From CBDCNH01 sp965219015 (GTDB lineage: Bacteria > Pseudomonadota > Alphaproteobacteria > Rhodobacterales > Rhodobacteraceae): 64,000 nucleotides of DNA. The notes below the pieces were generated by a model that did no database searches, was not told where the DNA came from, and saw only the letters and a list, made by a program, of their open reading frames with translations. Shown in pieces: positions 43,034-51,765 of this stretch. The DNA lies in the NCBI GenBank assembly GCA_965219015.1, contig CBDCNH010000018.1:1-64000 (forward strand), written 5' to 3'. The stretch's first letter is position 1; each line of letters opens with the position of its first letter. The translations under genes were made by a program, and so were the position numbers.

Positions 43034-44110
43034 GTGCAGGCAGCCATCCTGAAGGACTGGGGAGCGCCGCTCGTCGTCGAGACGGTGCCCGATCCCGAGA
43101 TCGGCACCGGCGAGGTGATCGTCGATGTCGCGGCGACGGCCCTGCCGTCCTATGCCGCGGACGTCTTCAGCGGTGCGCGCCGCTACCCCCTGCGCCTCCC
43201 GGTCGTGCCGGGCGTCGGCGGGGTGGGGCGGGTGCGGGCCATCGGCCCCGACGCCACGCATCTCGTCGTCGGCGACTGGGTGTACTGCGACTGTGCCGTG
43301 CGGTCGCGCGATGACGTGATCGCCCCCGACATCGCGCTGCAGGGCCTGAGCGCGCGCGGCGACGGCGGGCTCAGGCTGGCGGAGCATTTCCATGACGGCG
43401 CGCTGGCCGAACGAATGCGCGTGCCGACCGAGAACGCCGTCCGCCTCGGCGCCATCGCGCCTGCGGATGCGGCGGCGTGGTGCGCGCTCGGCACCGCGCT
43501 CGTACCCTACGGCGGCTTTCTCGCGGCGGGCCTGCAGGCGGGCGAGACCGTGCTCGTCAGCGGCGCGACGGGAAACTTCGGCAGCGCCGCGGTCGCCGTG
43601 GCGCTGGCGATGGGCGCGGGCGCGGTGGTCGCGACGGGGCGAAACGAGGTCGTCCTCGCCGATCTCGTGCGCCGTTTCGGCCCGCGCGTCGTGCCGCTGG
43701 CGCTGTCCGGCGACGAGGCGGCCGATGGCGACCGGATGCGCGGCGCCGCCGGTCCTGTCGACTGCGTTCTCGACATCCTGCCGCCGTCCGTCGGCACGAG
43801 CGTCGTGCGCGCCGCCGTGATGGCCGTCAGGCCCTACGGGCGCGTCGTCCTGATGGGCGGCGTGGGCATGCTCGGCGGCGACGACCTGGCGCTCCCTTAC
43901 CCGTGGATCATGCGGAACTGCATCACCATCCACGGCCAGTGGATGTACGGCCAGGCCGCCGTCCCCCGGCTCGTCGCGCTGGCGCGGTCGGGGCTCCTCG
44001 ACTTCGGGCATCACGAGATCACCCGCTTTCCGCTCGCAGACGCCAATTCCGCCGTTGCCCACGCGGCGGCGAACGGCGGCCCGTTCCGCATGACGGTGGT
44101 CTGCCCCTGA
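43034..44110 (+). CDS. Zinc-independent quinone-reductase-like medium-chain dehydrogenase
   Basis: A 358-residue MDR-superfamily oxidoreductase. The GroES-like N-domain contains LPVVPGVGGVGRVRAIG, and the NAD(P)-binding motif is VLVSGATGNFGSAAVAVALAMGA near residue 180 (G-x-x-G-x-x-G). The Cys/His zinc ligands of alcohol dehydrogenases are not in their usual places, so a quinone-oxidoreductase-like enzyme is likely. GTG start at 43034 with AGGGAG upstream. Between rpmE and mipZ, it has no clear pathway context. Confidence 0.83.
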   Translation: MQAAILKDWGAPLVVETVPDPEIGTGEVIVDVAATALPSYAADVFSGARRYPLRLPVVPGVGGVGRVRAIGPDATHLVVGDWVYCDCAVRSRDDVIAPDIALQGLSARGDGGLRLAEHFHDGALAERMRVPTENAVRLGAIAPADAAAWCALGTALVPYGGFLAAGLQAGETVLVSGATGNFGSAAVAVALAMGAGAVVATGRNEVVLADLVRRFGPRVVPLALSGDEAADGDRMRGAAGPVDCVLDILPPSVGTSVVRAAVMAVRPYGRVVLMGGVGMLGGDDLALPYPWIMRNCITIHGQWMYGQAAVPRLVALARSGLLDFGHHEITRFPLADANSAVAHAAANGGPFRMTVVCP

Positions 44111-44225
44111 CCGGTCCGCAGCGATCCGTGGCAGATCTGCACGATCCGCCGTCGCAGCATGGCCACCCCATTGCCGCGGGAGCGTCCTCGCCTATGGGTT
44201 GCACTGAAACAGGGCCGGAGGATCC

Positions 44226-45032
44226 GTGGCGCATATCATCGTCTTCGGCAACGAGAAGGGCGGCTCGGGGAAGTCCACCACCTGCATGCATGTGGCCACC
44301 GCGCTCGCGCGCATGGGGCTGCGGGTGGGCGCGCTCGATCTCGACATCCGCCAGCAGAGCTTCGGCCGCTACATCGAGAACCGCCGCGCCTATGTTGCGG
44401 GCCAAGGGCTCGACCTTGCCGTGCCTGACCTCGTCGCGCTGCCCGACCTCGATGCCGCGGACGTGCCCGACGCCGGCAACCCCGCGGACGCCCGGCTCGC
44501 GGCGGCCGTCGCGGGTCTGAACGACGCGGATTTCGTCGTGATCGACTGTCCGGGCTCGCATACGCGGCTGGCGCAGGTCGCGCATTCGCTCGCCGACACG
44601 CTGGTGACGCCGCTCAACGACAGCTTCATCGACTTCGATCTCCTCGCCCGCGTCGATCCCGACGGCGGGCGCGTGCTCGGGCCGTCGATCTACGCCGAGA
44701 TGGTCTGGGGCGCGCGGCAGCTTCGCGCGCAGGCGGGGCTCCGGCCGATCGACTGGATCGTGCTCCGCAACCGGCTCGGCGCGCAGCAGATGCACAACAA
44801 GAAGAAGGTCGGCGCGGCGCTCGAGGATCTCTCGCGGCGGATCGGCTTCCGCGTCGCGCCGGGCTTCTCCGAGCGGGTGATCTTCCGCGAGCTCTTCCCG
44901 CGCGGGCTCACGCTCCTCGACCTCAAGGACATCGGCGTCGAGACGCTCAACATCTCCAACATCGCCGCCCGCCAGGAGGTCCGCGACCTCCTGCGCGAGC
45001 TGCGCCTGCCGCGCGTGGCGGTTCCGGTCTAG
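44226..45032 (+). CDS. mipZ: Division-plane positioning ATPase MipZ
   Basis: A 268-residue ParA/MinD-type ATPase. The deviant Walker A is NEKGGSGKSTTCMHVA at the N-terminus; Walker A' ALDLDIRQQSFGRYIENR and Walker B FVVIDCPGSHTRLAQ follow. The long C-terminal helix block (IFRELFPRGLTLLDLKDIG) matches MipZ. In alphaproteobacteria it forms a gradient from ParB at the poles and inhibits FtsZ, centring division. GTG start at 44226; upstream DNA has no TTAA pair of the CtrA type. Monocistronic. Confidence 0.93.
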   Translation: MAHIIVFGNEKGGSGKSTTCMHVATALARMGLRVGALDLDIRQQSFGRYIENRRAYVAGQGLDLAVPDLVALPDLDAADVPDAGNPADARLAAAVAGLNDADFVVIDCPGSHTRLAQVAHSLADTLVTPLNDSFIDFDLLARVDPDGGRVLGPSIYAEMVWGARQLRAQAGLRPIDWIVLRNRLGAQQMHNKKKVGAALEDLSRRIGFRVAPGFSERVIFRELFPRGLTLLDLKDIGVETLNISNIAARQEVRDLLRELRLPRVAVPV

Positions 45033-45240
45033 GGCGCTGGATGCCGAGCGACTTGTCGATCCACGTCCACCGCCTCCGAGATGATGCGCGCGAGGTGCGG
45101 ATCCGGCGCGGGGCTCGGACCGCAGCGAAGCGGCCGGTGGCCGCGGCGCGGACCGGGGCGGCCCAGCCGTTGAGCCGCCAGAGGACGGCGCGGTGAAAGA
45201 GGAACAGGCGCGCCAGCGCCGGCGCACGACCGCGGCGAGG

Positions 45241-45276
45241 AGCGGATCGGGGAGCGGATCGGGGAGCGGATCAGGA
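45241..45276. repeat. Tandem 12-bp repeat, three copies
   Basis: The unit AGCGGATCGGGG occurs at 45241-45252 and 45253-45264, and as AGCGGATCAGGA at 45265-45276. It lies in the 273-base gap between mipZ and the convergent Hen1-like gene. Frames across the gap are open for short runs on the minus strand, but none shows recognisable sequence. Confidence 0.8.
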
Positions 45277-45305
45277 GCAGGAGCCTGCGTCGGCCGTCCG
45301 AGAGG

Positions 45306-45893
45306 TCAAGGGCCGCCGCGGCGCTCGAAGACCGCCATCTGGCTTGCGCCGCCGAGGTCCGGGTGGCGGCCGCCGAGGGCGGCGAAGCACACCGCGTAGC
45401 CGCGGCGCAGGGCTGCGGCTTCGGCCCAGGCCCGGAACTCGGCCCGCGTCCACTCGAAGCGGTGGCCGGGGTGGCGCAGGCGGCCGCGCGGCACGCCGAG
45501 GAGCGCGTTCATCTCGGCGTTGGGCGTGGTCAGCACCGCGGCGCGCGGCCGGATCGCGCCGAGGAGCCCGGCCTCGAGGGCGCCGAGGTCGCGCGGGGCG
45601 AGGTGCTCGACGACCTCGACCATGAGCGCCACGTCGATGCCGCGGAGCCGCGCATCGGGCGCCGTCACGCTGCCGAGGATCAGCGTGACCTCGGCGGCCC
45701 CGAGACGCGACCGCGCCACCGCCAGCGCCTCGGCCGACGGGTCGAGCCCGTAGAGCGGCCGCACGCCGGCACGCGCCAGCGGCACCAGAAGGTCGCCGCG
45801 GCCGCAGCCGAGGTCGGCGACCGAGCCCGCGTCGAGCCGGGCAAGCTCGGCGCGCACCGCCGCCAGCCGCTCGTCGTGCAGTCCGGTCGCCAT
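45306..45893 (-). CDS. Stand-alone Hen1-like RNA 2'-O-methyltransferase domain
   Basis: A 195-residue class I SAM methyltransferase. Motif I is VADLGCGRGDLLVPLA near residue 28. The metal site typical of Hen1 is visible: Glu93 and Glu96-His97 in MVEVVEHL, and a later His in GHRFEWTRAEF (His144). LTTPNAEMNALLGVPRGRLRHPGHRFEWTR and QMAVFERRG are the Hen1 fingerprint. Hen1 methylates the 3'-terminal ribose of RNA. Full bacterial Hen1 has an extra N-terminal ligase-interacting region and is encoded with Pnkp; both are absent here. Start uncertain: ATGs at 45893, 45929 and 45941; the first precedes the domain most closely. Confidence 0.72.
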   Translation of the reverse strand: MATGLHDERLAAVRAELARLDAGSVADLGCGRGDLLVPLARAGVRPLYGLDPSAEALAVARSRLGAAEVTLILGSVTAPDARLRGIDVALMVEVVEHLAPRDLGALEAGLLGAIRPRAAVLTTPNAEMNALLGVPRGRLRHPGHRFEWTRAEFRAWAEAAALRRGYAVCFAALGGRHPDLGGASQMAVFERRGGP

Positions 45894-45949
45894 CGCCTCT
45901 GCCGACCCCCCGCATCCCGTAATCCGCATCCCGAAAAACACTTAACGGG

Positions 45950-45967
45950 CTGTCACAAATCTGTCAG
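45950..45967 (+). promoter_or_regulatory. PHO box upstream of the ABC importer operon
   Basis: CTGTCAC (45950-45956) AAAT CTGTCAG (45961-45967): two 7-base direct repeats with a 4-base A/T spacer, matching the PhoB consensus CTGTCAT-N4-CTGTCAT at 12 of 14 positions. It lies 84 bases upstream of the binding-protein start and 57 bases upstream of the divergent Hen1-like gene's start, so it could act on either. Confidence 0.7.
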
Positions 45968-46050
45968 GACATTCGCGCAGAACGTGGCGAAGCGGCGGCC
46001 GGACCGTGCCGTCGCGGCGCGCCGTGCCACCACCTCAGGGGAGACCGAAG

Positions 46051-47148
46051 ATGCTCATCAGAACCGCGACGGCGCTGGCCGTGCTCCTCGTCTCGACCGC
46101 CACCCTCGCGGGCGCGCAGTCGATGGACGAACTCGTCACCGCGGCCAAGGCCGAGGGCCAGCTTACGACCATCGCGCTGCCGCACGACTGGTGCAACTAC
46201 GGCGCCGTGATCGACGGCTTCAAGGCGAAGTACCCCGGCATCACCGTCAACGAGCTCAATCCCGACGCAGGGTCGGGCGACGAGCTGGAGGCGATCCGCG
46301 CCAACAAGGACAACAAGGGTCCGCAGGCACCCGACGTGATCGACGTGGGCTTTCCCTTCGGCAGCCAGGCCAAGGACGAGGGGCTGATCGCGGCCTACAA
46401 GGTGTCGACCTGGGACACGATCCCGGACAGCGCCAAGGATGCCGAGGGCTTCTGGTACGGCGACTACTACGGCGTGCTCGCGTTCGGCGTGAACACCGAC
46501 ATCGTGGAGGACGCGCCGCAGGACTGGGGCGACCTCATGGACGCGAGCTACGCCAACGCGGTGGCGCTCTCGGGCGACCCCCGAAGCTCCAACGCCGCCA
46601 TCCTGAGCGTGCTTTCCGCCGGCGTCGCGGCGGGAGGGGAACCGGGTCAGTCGTCGGGCGAGATGGGGCTGAAGTTCTTCGCCGACCTCAACAAGGCGGG
46701 CAACTTCGTCCCCGTCATCGCCAAGACCGCGTCGATCGCGCAGGGTGCGACGCCGATCTCGATCAACTGGGACTACAACCTCCTCGCGTCGCGCGACACG
46801 CTCGACGGCAACCCGCCGGTCGAGGTCGTGGTGCCCGCCTCGGGCGTCGTGGCGGGCGTCTACGTGCAGGCGATCAGCGCCTTCGCGCCGCACCCGAACG
46901 CGGCGAAGCTGTGGATGGAATACGTCTATTCCGACGAGGGCCAGCTCGCCTGGCTCGGCGGCTACTGCCATCCGATCCGCTTCGGCGACCTCTCGAAGCG
47001 GAGCGTGGTGCCGCAGGAGCTTCTGGACGCGTTGCCGCCGGCCGCGGCCTACGAGAAGGCGATCTTCCCGACGCTGGAGCAGCAGGCCGCCAACAAGGAC
47101 GTGGTGAGCAGCGGCTGGGACGCCACCGTCGGCGCGAACGTCCAGTAG
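46051..47148 (+). CDS. ABC transporter substrate-binding protein (type 2 fold)
   Basis: A 365-residue exported solute-binding protein. Signal peptide TATALAVLLVSTATLAGAQ, cleavage near residue 23. The mature part has the type 2 periplasmic-binding fold of the iron/polyamine/2-aminoethylphosphonate cluster (for example PDVIDVGFPFGSQAKDEGLI and the C-terminal NAAKLWMEYVYSDEGQLAW). The ATG at 46051 follows GGGGAGAC. The downstream genes supply two permeases and the ATPase. The PHO box upstream suggests a phosphorus-containing substrate such as a phosphonate or phosphate ester; this is inference. Confidence 0.85.
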   Translation: MLIRTATALAVLLVSTATLAGAQSMDELVTAAKAEGQLTTIALPHDWCNYGAVIDGFKAKYPGITVNELNPDAGSGDELEAIRANKDNKGPQAPDVIDVGFPFGSQAKDEGLIAAYKVSTWDTIPDSAKDAEGFWYGDYYGVLAFGVNTDIVEDAPQDWGDLMDASYANAVALSGDPRSSNAAILSVLSAGVAAGGEPGQSSGEMGLKFFADLNKAGNFVPVIAKTASIAQGATPISINWDYNLLASRDTLDGNPPVEVVVPASGVVAGVYVQAISAFAPHPNAAKLWMEYVYSDEGQLAWLGGYCHPIRFGDLSKRSVVPQELLDALPPAAAYEKAIFPTLEQQAANKDVVSSGWDATVGANVQ

Positions 47149-47208
47149 GCACGGGCCGCCCCGGCCTCCAGTCGCCGGGGCGGCTGCACCTCCGCCCGAC
47201 CGCGCGCC

Positions 47209-48096
47209 GTGACCGACGCCATCACCGCCCTCGACCCGCCCCGGCCGCGCCGTCGCGCGTCGCTCGACTGGCTGGGGATCGTGCCCTTCGCCGCCTTCGC
47301 GGTGCTGTTTCTCATCTGGCCCACGCTCTACATCGTCGTCGGCGCGTTCCGCGACACCGCGGGCAGCTACACGCTCGCCAACGTCGCGAACCTCTTCCAG
47401 CCGTCGATCGTCGCGTCGTTCTGGATCTCGATCCGCATCTCGGCCGCATCGGCGCTGCTGGGCTGCGGGATCGGCTTCGCCATCGCGGCCGCCGTCACCT
47501 TGGGGGGGCTGCCGCGCGGCCTGCGCGGGCCGATCCTCACCTTCTCGGGGGTGGCGTCGAACTTCGCCGGCGTGCCGCTCGCCTTCGCGTTCCTTGCCAC
47601 GCTGGGACGGCTCGGGCTCGTGACGGTGCTCCTGCGCGATGCGTTCGGCATCAACCTCTACGCGCTCGGCTTCAACCTCCTGAGCTTCTGGGGGCTGACG
47701 CTCACCTACCTCTTCTTCCAGATCCCGCTGATGATCCTCATCATCACCCCGGCGCTCGACGGGCTTCGCCGCGAATGGCGCGAGGCGGCCGCGATGCTCG
47801 GCGCCACGGGGTTCCAGTACTGGCGCATCGTGGCGCTGCCGATCCTGTGGCCCGCGATCCTCGGCACGCTGGCGCTCCTCTTCGCCAACGCCTTCGGGGC
47901 CATCGCCACGGCCTTCGCGCTGACCGGCTCGTCGCTCTCCATCGTGCCGATCCTGCTCTACGCGCAGATCCGCGGCGACGTGCTCCAGGACGCGCATCTT
48001 GGCTACGCGATCGCCTTCGGGATGATCGTCGTCACCGGCATCGCCAACGTCGTCTACGTCTGGCTCCGGTCCCGCAGCGAGCGGTGGGTCCGGTGA
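47209..48096 (+). CDS. ABC transporter permease, first subunit
   Basis: A 295-residue inner-membrane permease with six hydrophobic helices. The cytoplasmic EAA loop reads EWREAAAMLGATGFQYWRIVALPILWP near residue 185, where the ATPase docks. It belongs to the PotB/CysT-like permease group that pairs with type 2 binding proteins. The start is a GTG at 47209, 60 bases after the binding-protein stop. Its stop overlaps the second permease (GTGA). Confidence 0.9.
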   Translation: MTDAITALDPPRPRRRASLDWLGIVPFAAFAVLFLIWPTLYIVVGAFRDTAGSYTLANVANLFQPSIVASFWISIRISAASALLGCGIGFAIAAAVTLGGLPRGLRGPILTFSGVASNFAGVPLAFAFLATLGRLGLVTVLLRDAFGINLYALGFNLLSFWGLTLTYLFFQIPLMILIITPALDGLRREWREAAAMLGATGFQYWRIVALPILWPAILGTLALLFANAFGAIATAFALTGSSLSIVPILLYAQIRGDVLQDAHLGYAIAFGMIVVTGIANVVYVWLRSRSERWVR

Positions 48097-48871
48097 GGCT
48101 CGGATCCTGGCTCGCGGTCACGGCCGGCGCGGTCTATTTCGCGCTGCCGCTCATCGGGACGTTCGAGTTCTCGCTCCGGCTGCGGCGCGGGGTCTACAGC
48201 CTCGACGCCTACCGCGTGGTCCTGGCCGACCCCGCATTCCGCGCGACGTTCGGCTATTCGATGGTCCTCGCGCTCGCGACCATCGTGATCGGCGCGGTGC
48301 TCGTGGTCCCGACCGCCTACTGGGTGCGCCTCCGGCTCCCGCGGCTGCGCCCGGTGATCGAGTTCGTCACGCTGCTGCCGCTGGTGATCCCGCCCATCGT
48401 GATCGTGTTCGGCTACCTCCGGCTCTACAACACGTCCTCCGTGCTGCCGCTGACCGGCACGGCGGGCGGCACCGACGTGCTCCTCGCGATGGGCTACGCG
48501 ACGCTCTCGCTGCCCTACATGTACCGGGCCGTCGACACCGGGCTCCGCGCCATCGACATCGCCACGCTGACCGAGGCCGCGCAGAGCCTCGGCGCGGGCT
48601 GGGTCACGATCATGGCGCGGGTGATCCTGCCCAACGTGCTCGTCGCGGTGCTGTCGGGCGCGTTCCTCACCTTCGCCATCGTGATCGGCGAGTTCGTGCT
48701 CGCGTCGCTGCTCAACCGCCCCGCCTTCGGGCCGTACCTGCAGCTCGTCGGCGCCAATCGCGCCTACGAGCCTGCGGCGCTCGCGGTCATCGCCTTCGCC
48801 GCGACCTGGGGCTGCATGGGGCTGATCCAGCTCGCGACCCGACTGTCGGGCGTCACGCGAGCCAGGCGCTG

Positions 48872-48872
<1 letters not shown>
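48093..48872 (+). CDS. ABC transporter permease, second subunit
   Basis: A 259-residue permease of the PotC-like type with six hydrophobic helices. The EAA loop is LTEAAQSLGAGWVTIMARVILPNVLVA. Start at GTG 48093 overlapping the previous stop. Its stop overlaps the ATPase ATG by one base. Together with the first permease it forms the heterodimeric transmembrane channel. Confidence 0.9.
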
Positions 48873-49930
<1,058 letters not shown>

Positions 49931-49965
49931 TTGACGCGGCCGGCGAAACCGGGTCTCTCGGGTCG

Positions 49966-50970
49966 GTGACGGCGACCATCCTCCTCACCGGCGGCGCGGG
50001 CTACATCGGCTCGCACATCTGCGCGGCGCTCGTGGCGGCGGGCTACGCGCCCGTCATCCTCGACGACTTCTCCAACGCCCGCGCCGACGTGCCCGAGCGG
50101 CTGGAGCGCATCGCCGGCCGGGCGATCCCCGTCCACCGCGCCGACATCGCCGACGGCGCGGCCGTGGCCGCGGTCTTCGCCGCGCACCCGATCGACGCGG
50201 TGATCCACCTTGCCGCCAGGAAGGCCGCCGGCGCGTCGGTGGCGGACCCGCTCGGCTACTTCCGCACCAACATCGGCGGGCTGATGACGCTGCTCGAAGC
50301 GATGACCGGCAGTGGCGTCCGCCGCCTCGTGTTCTCGTCGTCCGCGACGGTCTACGCCGAGACCGACCGCCTGCCGATCGCGGAGGACGCGGCGACCGGC
50401 TGGTCCACGCCCTACGCACACACCAAGCTCCTCGGCGAGCAGATCCTCGCCCACATGGCCGCGGCCGACGCGCGCTGGCGCTTCGGCGTGCTGCGCTACT
50501 TCAACCCGGCGGGCGCGCATGCCTCGGGGCTGATCGGCGAGGCGCCGGGCGGGGTGCCGGCGAACCTCATGCCGTTCCTCGCGCAGGTGGCGACGGGCGA
50601 CCTGCGCGAGCTCGCGATCTTCGGCGACGACTATCCGACGCCCGACGGCACCTGCCAGCGCGACTACATCCATGTCGAGGATCTGGCCGAAGGTCACGTG
50701 CTGTCGCTCCGCGCCCTTCTCGAGCGCGACCTTCCGCACCTCGTCAACCTCGGCACCGGGCGCGGCACATCGGTGCGCGAGATGCTCGACGCCTACTCCC
50801 GCGCCGTCGGCCGGGCGCTCCCCGCGCGCGTCGCCCCCCGCCGCGCGGGCGACCTCGCCGCCTACTGGGGCGACACGGCGCGCGCCGAGGCGCTTCTCGG
50901 CTTCCGGGCGCGACGCGACGTGGACGCGATGTGCGCCTCGAGCTGGGCCTGGACGTCGACGTCACGCTAG
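49966..50970 (+). CDS. galE: UDP-glucose 4-epimerase
   Basis: A 334-residue extended SDR epimerase interconverting UDP-glucose and UDP-galactose. ILLTGGAGYIGSHICAALVAAG is the NAD motif; catalytic Ser is in VFSSSATVYA and Tyr-x3-Lys in STPYAHTKLLGEQI. CQRDYIHVEDLAEGH is also typical. GTG start at 49966. It is 35 bases downstream of the ABC operon, so may share the PHO-box promoter, which would fit sugar-lipid remodelling in low phosphate; this is speculative. It also could serve the polysaccharide locus at 59-64 kb. Its stop overlaps the convergent RidA stop (CTAG). Confidence 0.9.
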   Translation: MTATILLTGGAGYIGSHICAALVAAGYAPVILDDFSNARADVPERLERIAGRAIPVHRADIADGAAVAAVFAAHPIDAVIHLAARKAAGASVADPLGYFRTNIGGLMTLLEAMTGSGVRRLVFSSSATVYAETDRLPIAEDAATGWSTPYAHTKLLGEQILAHMAAADARWRFGVLRYFNPAGAHASGLIGEAPGGVPANLMPFLAQVATGDLRELAIFGDDYPTPDGTCQRDYIHVEDLAEGHVLSLRALLERDLPHLVNLGTGRGTSVREMLDAYSRAVGRALPARVAPRRAGDLAAYWGDTARAEALLGFRARRDVDAMCASSWAWTSTSR

Positions 50971-51362
50971 CGCGGCAGCGCCGCCACCGCCTCGATCTCG
51001 ACGAGCGCGCGGTCCTCCACGAGCCCCGCGACCACCACCATCGTCATTGCCGGGAAGTGCCGGCCCATGACGCGCCGGTAGGCCGCGCCGACCTCGCCGA
51101 GCCGGTCGAGGTAGGCGCGCTTGTCGGTCACGAACCACGTGAGCCGCACGACATGCTCGGGGCCCCCGCCCGCCCGGCGCACCACCGCCACGACGTTGGC
51201 GAGCGCCTGCTCGACCTGCCCCACGAAGTCGTCGGTCTCGAAGCGCTGCGCCGCCGTCCAGCCGATCTGGCCGCCGACGAAGAGATGCCCCTCGGGCGTC
51301 AGCATCCCGTTGGCGTAGCCCCGCGCGGGCGCCCAGCCCTCGGGGTGGACGGTCTCATGCAT
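50967..51362 (-). CDS. RidA-family enamine/imine deaminase
   Basis: A 131-residue RidA/YjgF protein. GMLTPEGHLFVGGQIGW, QVEQALANVVAVVRRAGGGPEHVVRLTWFVTDKRAY and ALVEIEAVAALP are the family blocks, including the Arg that binds carboxylate in active RidA and the C-terminal Glu. It would hydrolyse reactive enamines/imines to ketones and ammonia. As last gene of the 2-aminobenzoate operon it may release the amino group of the imino intermediate left after ring reduction. Start at ATG 51362, overlapping the thioesterase gene by 8 bases. Confidence 0.88.
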   Translation of the reverse strand: MHETVHPEGWAPARGYANGMLTPEGHLFVGGQIGWTAAQRFETDDFVGQVEQALANVVAVVRRAGGGPEHVVRLTWFVTDKRAYLDRLGEVGAAYRRVMGRHFPAMTMVVVAGLVEDRALVEIEAVAALPR

Positions 51363-51765
51363 CGCGCGCCTCCAACTCGAACATGCCGCGCAGATCGTCC
51401 GGCCAGGGCCGCGGCCGCCCGTCCGCCATCGCCACGCACACCAGCGTCGCCGCGATCGCCACCCGCGGCGCACCCTCGCAGGACACGTCGAGCGCCAGCC
51501 CCACGCTCGTCCGCCCGAGCCGCGTCACCCGGAGCGCCAGGGCCAGCGCGTCGCCGAGCCGGCTCGGCGCGCGGAACGTGGCCGTCACCTCCGCCGTCGG
51601 CAGCGCCAGCCCGCGCGGCCCGTGGATCTCCGCGAAGCTCACCCCGCGCGCGTCGAGGAACGCCTCGATGCAGGCGTTCGCCATCTCGAAGTAGCGCGGG
51701 TAGAACACGATCCCCGCCGGGTCGCAGTGCTGGAACCGCACCCGCTCTTCATGCACGAACCCCAC
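51355..51765 (-). CDS. Acyl-CoA thioesterase (4-hydroxybenzoyl-CoA type)
   Basis: A 136-residue hot-dog-fold thioesterase. RVRFQHCDPAGIVFYPRYFEMANACIEAFLDARG has the catalytic Asp (HCDPAGIVFYPRYF) of the 4-hydroxybenzoyl-CoA thioesterase family. In aryl-CoA pathways such enzymes release CoA from dead-end intermediates. GTG start at 51765, directly after the ligase stop, so translation is coupled. The two genes downstream and upstream overlap or abut. Confidence 0.9.
   Translation of the reverse strand: MGFVHEERVRFQHCDPAGIVFYPRYFEMANACIEAFLDARGVSFAEIHGPRGLALPTAEVTATFRAPSRLGDALALALRVTRLGRTSVGLALDVSCEGAPRVAIAATLVCVAMADGRPRPWPDDLRGMFELEARDA

Noticed and set aside
45033..45305. Short open frames between mipZ and the Hen1-like gene
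   Set aside because: Low-complexity Pro/Arg sequences driven by the 12-bp repeat and GC bias; frames disagree with each other and none has a credible start.
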